Shown: piece after piece, positions 59,304 through 64,000 of the stretch
Layout of the letters: each line of letters begins with the position of its first letter
How positions within the stretch are numbered: position 1 is the stretch's first letter
Assembly (NCBI GenBank): GCA_005765155.1
Contig: VCCP01000006.1
Span: 1,004,501-1,068,500 of the forward strand
Origin: Zelopaecilomyces penicillatus
Lineage: Eukaryota; Ascomycota; Sordariomycetes; Hypocreales; Pseudodiploosporaceae
DNA length: 64,000 bases
Direction: 5' to 3'
Notes under the pieces: generated by a model
What the model was told of the DNA's origin: nothing
Seen by the model: the letters and a program-made list of their open reading frames with translations, nothing else
Databases searched by the model: none
Position numbers and translations under genes: made by a program

Positions 59304-62300
59304 TTTGGGAATAACGATGTGACCTAGGGAGTGGGATTATACCGAAAAGCCCAGGTATTGGTAGTAGCGAGGGAGACGGACAAGACAGGCCTGGATGTTT
59401 GCAGGCGGCAACGGACCGAGATGAATGGATGGGATGTTTGCGGGATCTAATCGATCACTGGACGACACGCGGGGTTGGCTGGATGAAGACTGGTGGCTGC
59501 AAGTCGACTACGCGGATATTGTAGGTTGATAATGTGGAGCCGAGATGCATAAACATCAAATCTAAACTGGCCAACCAGGACGAAACTGAAGGCGAGAACA
59601 CAGCCAATGGGAGTACGATTAACTGTATATTGAGCAGTGAATATAGGCCACTAGAGAGCGGCAGAGATCGGCACTTGCAAAATGAGGTGATGAAAAGTCC
59701 ACGTTTCTCCCCGTTTTGGCGCCCGAGGGCCGAAGACAGCCACATACGGAATGGCTGAGGGGGTGATCTTACTATATTGTCGGAAGAAGTTGATACTTGA
59801 GAGTGGAAAACGGCTAAAACGATGGGAAACGTGAGCGCGGGAGATCAGATTTTAGTGCGTCTTTCTAGTAATTCCCCTGAATATCTCATCACATCAATAC
59901 CAGTGCAAAATGTTTCGACGAGTTATTCTAGCGAGAGCGCCGAGGGTGTTGTGGCTTGCGCCAAGCAAGCCGAGATAGACCGGGTTATTTATCCCACTCA
60001 GGATGAACTCTGTGTGAGAGAATTGAAAAGGTCACGCGACAGTCCGATACTTTCACCCACTCACCTACTTATTTACTCACTCCCTCCTAGCTAGGCAATT
60101 CGCACGAACATGTTTCCGACACTCGGGAAAAAAAGAAACGGACAAGCCCGCTGTGGATTCTGCGCCGCAGACACGCGTCCTGTCTTGTCCAGTTTAGCCT
60201 GAATATATCATAAATTCGGCACTGGTGGACACGTGAAAGCTCAGGACAGGTAGTATCGACGGTGACTCTGTAGAAAAGTATTGGTGCGGGATGGTTCCAT
60301 GTAACAGAGAGAGCCATGGTGTCGACCAGGGTTTGGACGAGAAAAACGTGAGATGGATGCCCACGATGCAGCCTAGCACAACAGGCCAGGTTAAGGAAGA
60401 AGAAGCGACCCGGAACTGGGCTTAGTCAAGGTCTACACCTAGTGTGTAGGAACCCATGAAGACTTCGAGGCTCGATGTGGCCTTTTTCACGGACGCGCCG
60501 TGATCTATTAGCTCGATCTCGTCTTACACAAACAACACCCCCTAGACTTCCGCGAGGTAGGCTGTTGCATCCCCCTTTCCCACATAAGAATGACAGGTTA
60601 TGTGCACCAAAGACCGAAGCGGTGAGTTCGTCCGGTGCGGGCAGCCTTGGCAAACCAAAGAAGCCATTGCTATTGCCAGAAAAGTGTATGGTTATAGTCA
60701 TGGCCCTCATTTATCATTGGGAATGAACCGGCCCCATGTCGGAAGCCACTCGCCAAATATTACCAGCTATCGTCGTGGTGGCGTGGAGAGTGGCGTTGCA
60801 GGGCCAGGGGGGAGAGAATCCGGGGCGAGTTGTCATGGCCTGGAGGATGCAGACTATTAAATCTCCAGCTAAGCTGCTTTTGTTTGCACAGTCTGAGGCG
60901 TCTGGAAGCTAAACAAGTGAGCAAGCCTCTTCGGAGTTTGTAGAAGCCTTTGATGCCAGTGCCGCTACAGCTGTCTCTGCTTTAAAGCTTAGTTCAGCTC
61001 TTGGTTTGTCGTAGCTGTACGGAGGTATAATCACAAAAACCTTTGACCGGTTCTTCCACGGTGGCCCCTGCAGGAACACATTTTGTATAAAGCCCACGAT
61101 TGGTGGGGACGTCAGCGTTTTCCCGTTTCTGGTTGCCGTTCCTGGTTCCTGTGTTCCGTTTGTGTGTGCCTTTTGTGGCACTTGTCGCCAAGCGCTCCAA
61201 CCAGTTGCAGGCACGCTTGGCTGGAATTGGGAGGCGGTTGTTGGCTTGTCGTCCGTCTGGTCTTTCTTCGACGGCTTGATTTTCAAGTTTTCGGAGTTTG
61301 CGTGGGAGGTGGTGGTGGCAAGGGGGTCACAGCCAAGATGGACTATTACTAACACGTCCGTCTGGTTCGGATCGGAAAGGAATATCGTCATGGTGGCTAG
61401 AAGAGAGAAATGAAAAAGGTTGACAGAAGGGGGCTGCCCGAACAAACACATTGATAAGGTTTGCGGGGCTTTCTGAAGTTTCTGTTTCTGAAGCCTTGGA
61501 ACTTTGGAGTTGTTGGATGGGCTGGGGTCACGTTTTTCAGCGGGCTTCAGGGCGTTGTTAGGACTCGGGAGCAACGCCCGTGATCTGGTGGGGGCTGCGG
61601 TGGTTCACCGTCAGTGTTCACGGGGGCTGGCGGTTCTGGTTTGGTGCACTTCTGCATGACCCCCAGCCTTGGTTGCACCACATTTGTCTCACCTTCTACT
61701 CTGCTCCCATTATTATTCCATCGCCCGAGTTCACGACAAATATTTCGGCCTTTGGAAGCCGAGAAGCCCTACGGAAGAGAATCATCCAAATCAGTAGCCC
61801 AGGTTCCGTTGATCGGGCATACCAGCCCCTCCCCCGCCTTCTCCCCACCTTTCCTTGCTAGAGACTCTTCTGTCGCCATTTAATCCATCACCATTGCAAG
61901 ACAATCATCATCATCATCATTATTACCATCAACTGCCAGCGCCAACGCCGCCATCACACGCCCGGCATGGAACAAGAGACATATAGCACCTGCTGGGGGT
62001 GGGCCGATCGATCGCTGTGCGTCTTCGTCCACTGGCAGGTTGCGGGGAGATTCGCTTGGGTTTGGTGGCTGCTGCACCCCAGACTGCAGGGAGAGGCGGC
62101 ACCAGGGGGGCCACCAACAACCACAAAAAGATATTTCTACGAACAGCAAGAAGGAACAATTTCTCGCGCCGGCGATTTCTCCGTGTTACACTAACCAATT
62201 CATGCAGAATGGGGATGGGCGGGAAGAAAAATGTAACTTACATAGGGCCTGGCCGCCGAAGCGAAGTCGTTCATTGCAACGCAGCCGTGCAGAAGCGTTC

Positions 62301-63552
62301 GACGGAACCCAATGGGGGTGGTTTCGCCCCTCTCGAATGCAGTTCGCTGTCCATTATCCTCCTTCTCTGCATATCCAGGGTGCCGGTTAAAGTAACGCCA
62401 TCTCGAACCTCTTTCAGCTGCATGAACATTGTCTTGGACGTCCGATGCTGACAAAAGGCACAAAAGACAAAGGCGGGCAAGCAAACACAATGGCTTTCTG
62501 CTAGGTATGAGGTATGAAAGGGGAGGAATTAGCGTAAGACCGCCAAGCAACCGGAGGATGACGGCGGCCCCTCCGCTAAAGAAGACCTACCATGAATCTT
62601 TTTAGCGGCTAACCTCCGCCTGGGGAAACGCTGCTGAAGGAACAAGCTGAGGTGGCCTTTCTACAGTGGACGTGCCGGCTTCTTCCAGCGTGTTGCAGCC
62701 ACCCCATTCGCTAGCCTTCAGCAGGGCGGGAGATTCGAGCACCCCTGCCCAGCCTCCCCCCACCCCCCAGCGATCATCCACAGCGAATTACAGCGAATTA
62801 CAGCGCTCAGCAGCCTCCCAACCCATCCCAACCTGGCCTTTGGATCGCAATTGCACGTGTCCCCTCCAACCTATCGGCCCTTCAGTCAGGAGGACGCGCT
62901 CAGTTCCTGCGTTAGGGTAGCATCGTCAACAGCCACCTTTGCCTGTTTCGGGACTCCGATGGGGATCTGATGGAGCTTCGATGTGGCTCATGGAGTGCTC
63001 TTGGAAATGCCGTCCTCTCACCAGGCCAGGGCACATCAGGCTTCTGAGTCCCAAGACACCTCCCCAGGCCTCTTCACTCTTGCCAGGCTCCTCATCCATA
63101 CTCTATACACACACCCCCTCGCCCTTCCCCCTGGACCCAACCACAATAGCGGACCTCGCTCCGTCTTCAACAATGCTCTGACCAAGCCGCTGGTTGGAAC
63201 GTGTCGTTCTCGGGCAAATTAGAGTTGCTAAAGGGGATGGATGTCCGCAAGTGTAGCCTGGGCTGGGGTGTGGCATGTCGGACGTCGTTACTGACCTTCC
63301 GAAATGGCCTCGGGACTGACTCTACGGTCACTCGCCGTGAGATGCAAGTCTCATAAGCCAGCTTGCGAGTATACTTAAAGGCCGTGCTGATCCCGCATCA
63401 ATCAGATAGAGCACAGATCATTACGACAGTCGCCTTTCTTTCCTTTAGAACCATTCGACTTATATATCTATCTCAGTCTCCCCCCAAACCCAGTTTTATA
63501 TACTTACATACAACGACACCACCCATCTTCATAGTCAGAAACATCCGTTAAC
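59304..63552. other. Gene-free interval with GH16 promoter
   Basis: No gene is supported in 4.2 kb. The reverse frame 60909-61574 (221 codons) is long but has no recognisable domain. ATC repeats near 61903-61930 and a duplicated CAGCGAATTA near 62779-62799 are simple features. The right end carries the GH16 promoter, with a TATA-like TTATATATC about 90 bp before the ATG (63459-63467). Confidence 0.5.
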
Positions 63553-64000
63553 ATGATGCGTCCCACTCTTCTCGCGGCTGTGGCTGCTCTGGCCTCTCTC
63601 GCCGACGCCTGGGCTCCTCCCAACTACGGTGGCTTCAATCTGGTCTGGCAAGAGGCCTTTGGCGGAGGTGGTGGCTCATCACCCAACGGGGGCAACTGGA
63701 ACATCATCAACGGCAACCTTGGCGTCAACAACGAGCTTCAGACCTACACCTCCAGCACCCGGAACGCCCAGCTCAGCGGTGGCGGCACTCTTCAGCTTGT
63801 TCCATGGCGGGACGGCGCCTACCCGGGCGGCTGGAGCTCCGGCCGAATGGAGAGCAAATACGTCTTCACTCCTCAGGCCGGTAAGCTGACCAGAGTTGAG
63901 GCGGCCATCCGCTTCGGTGGCAACAACCCCGGCAACAAGCAGGGTATCTGGCCAGCTTTCTGGATGCTGGGAAACTCCATTCGAAACGGAGCTCCCTGGC
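63553..64000 (+). CDS. Secreted GH16 family beta-glucanase, 3' truncated by window
   Basis: The frame from ATG at 63553 stays open to the window end (149 residues visible). Residues 1-19 form a signal peptide (LLAAVAALASLADA). The mature part starts WAPPNYGGFNLVWQEAF, the usual first strand of fungal GH16 endo-beta-1,3(4)-glucanases. NGNLGVNNELQTYTSS, GGTLQLVPWRD, SSGRMESKYVFTPQAG and KQGIWPAFWMLG are family landmarks of the jelly-roll fold. The catalytic ExDxxE motif should follow just beyond the window. It would act outside the cell or in the wall on beta-glucans. A second ATG follows immediately (63556) and could serve as start. Confidence 0.93.
   Translation, partial: MMRPTLLAAVAALASLADAWAPPNYGGFNLVWQEAFGGGGGSSPNGGNWNIINGNLGVNNELQTYTSSTRNAQLSGGGTLQLVPWRDGAYPGGWSSGRMESKYVFTPQAGKLTRVEAAIRFGGNNPGNKQGIWPAFWMLGNSIRNGAPW

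Noticed and set aside
60909..61574. 221-codon reverse-strand open frame
   Set aside because: No recognisable domain, low-complexity N-terminus and no clear splice partners; chance frame is the simpler reading.

Overview
The window looks like nuclear DNA of a filamentous ascomycete (Pezizomycotina, probably a Sordariomycete such as a Hypocrealean fungus). The evidence is short introns (about 50-180 nt, GTAAGT-like donors, CTAAC-type branch points), NACHT/ankyrin STAND proteins, two Zn2Cys6 transcription factors, a proteinase-K-type subtilase, a fungal GH16 glucanase, and long gene-poor spacers rich in CT tracts, mononucleotide runs and TAGGTACCTA-like words. No rRNA, tRNA or CRISPR was recognised. 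Gene models were spliced by hand from reading frames and splice signals.

Layout. 1-5626 (+): 3' part of a large NACHT-ankyrin gene whose ankyrin repeats are almost identical tandem 99-bp units and whose C-terminus is a fungal two-transmembrane module. 8766-12758 (-): a decayed STAND gene with order HeLo-like N-domain, NACHT, ankyrin, Ser/Thr kinase, broken by at least seven lesions and bracketed by two diverged direct repeats. 14121-15475 (-): secreted subtilase. 18907-19197 (-): small Cys-rich protein. 20098-21817 (-) and 24930-27420 (-): Zn2Cys6 regulators, the first with a GC-AG intron inside its zinc cluster.

30871-45238 holds a physical glycerol-catabolism cluster: glycerol kinase (-), aquaglyceroporin (+) and mitochondrial FAD glycerol-3-phosphate dehydrogenase (+), with a Zn2Cys6 regulator next to the kinase. 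Together they would import glycerol, phosphorylate it, and oxidise glycerol-3-phosphate to dihydroxyacetone phosphate while feeding electrons to ubiquinone.

46991-48020 (+): kinase-fold gene with a one-base frame change exactly at a UGA. 50453-52453 (+): DHA1-type MFS transporter. 53295-54319 (+): NmrA-like NAD(P)-binding protein. 55357-56588 (+): hotdog thioesterase-like protein whose model needs a 9-nt exon and a 1-nt exon. 58182-59303 (-): short-chain dehydrogenase. 63553-64000 (+): 5' part of a secreted GH16 beta-glucanase.

The best candidates for something new are the 1-nt exon, the kinase-tailed NACHT-ankyrin relic, the homogenised ankyrin array, and the glycerol cluster.
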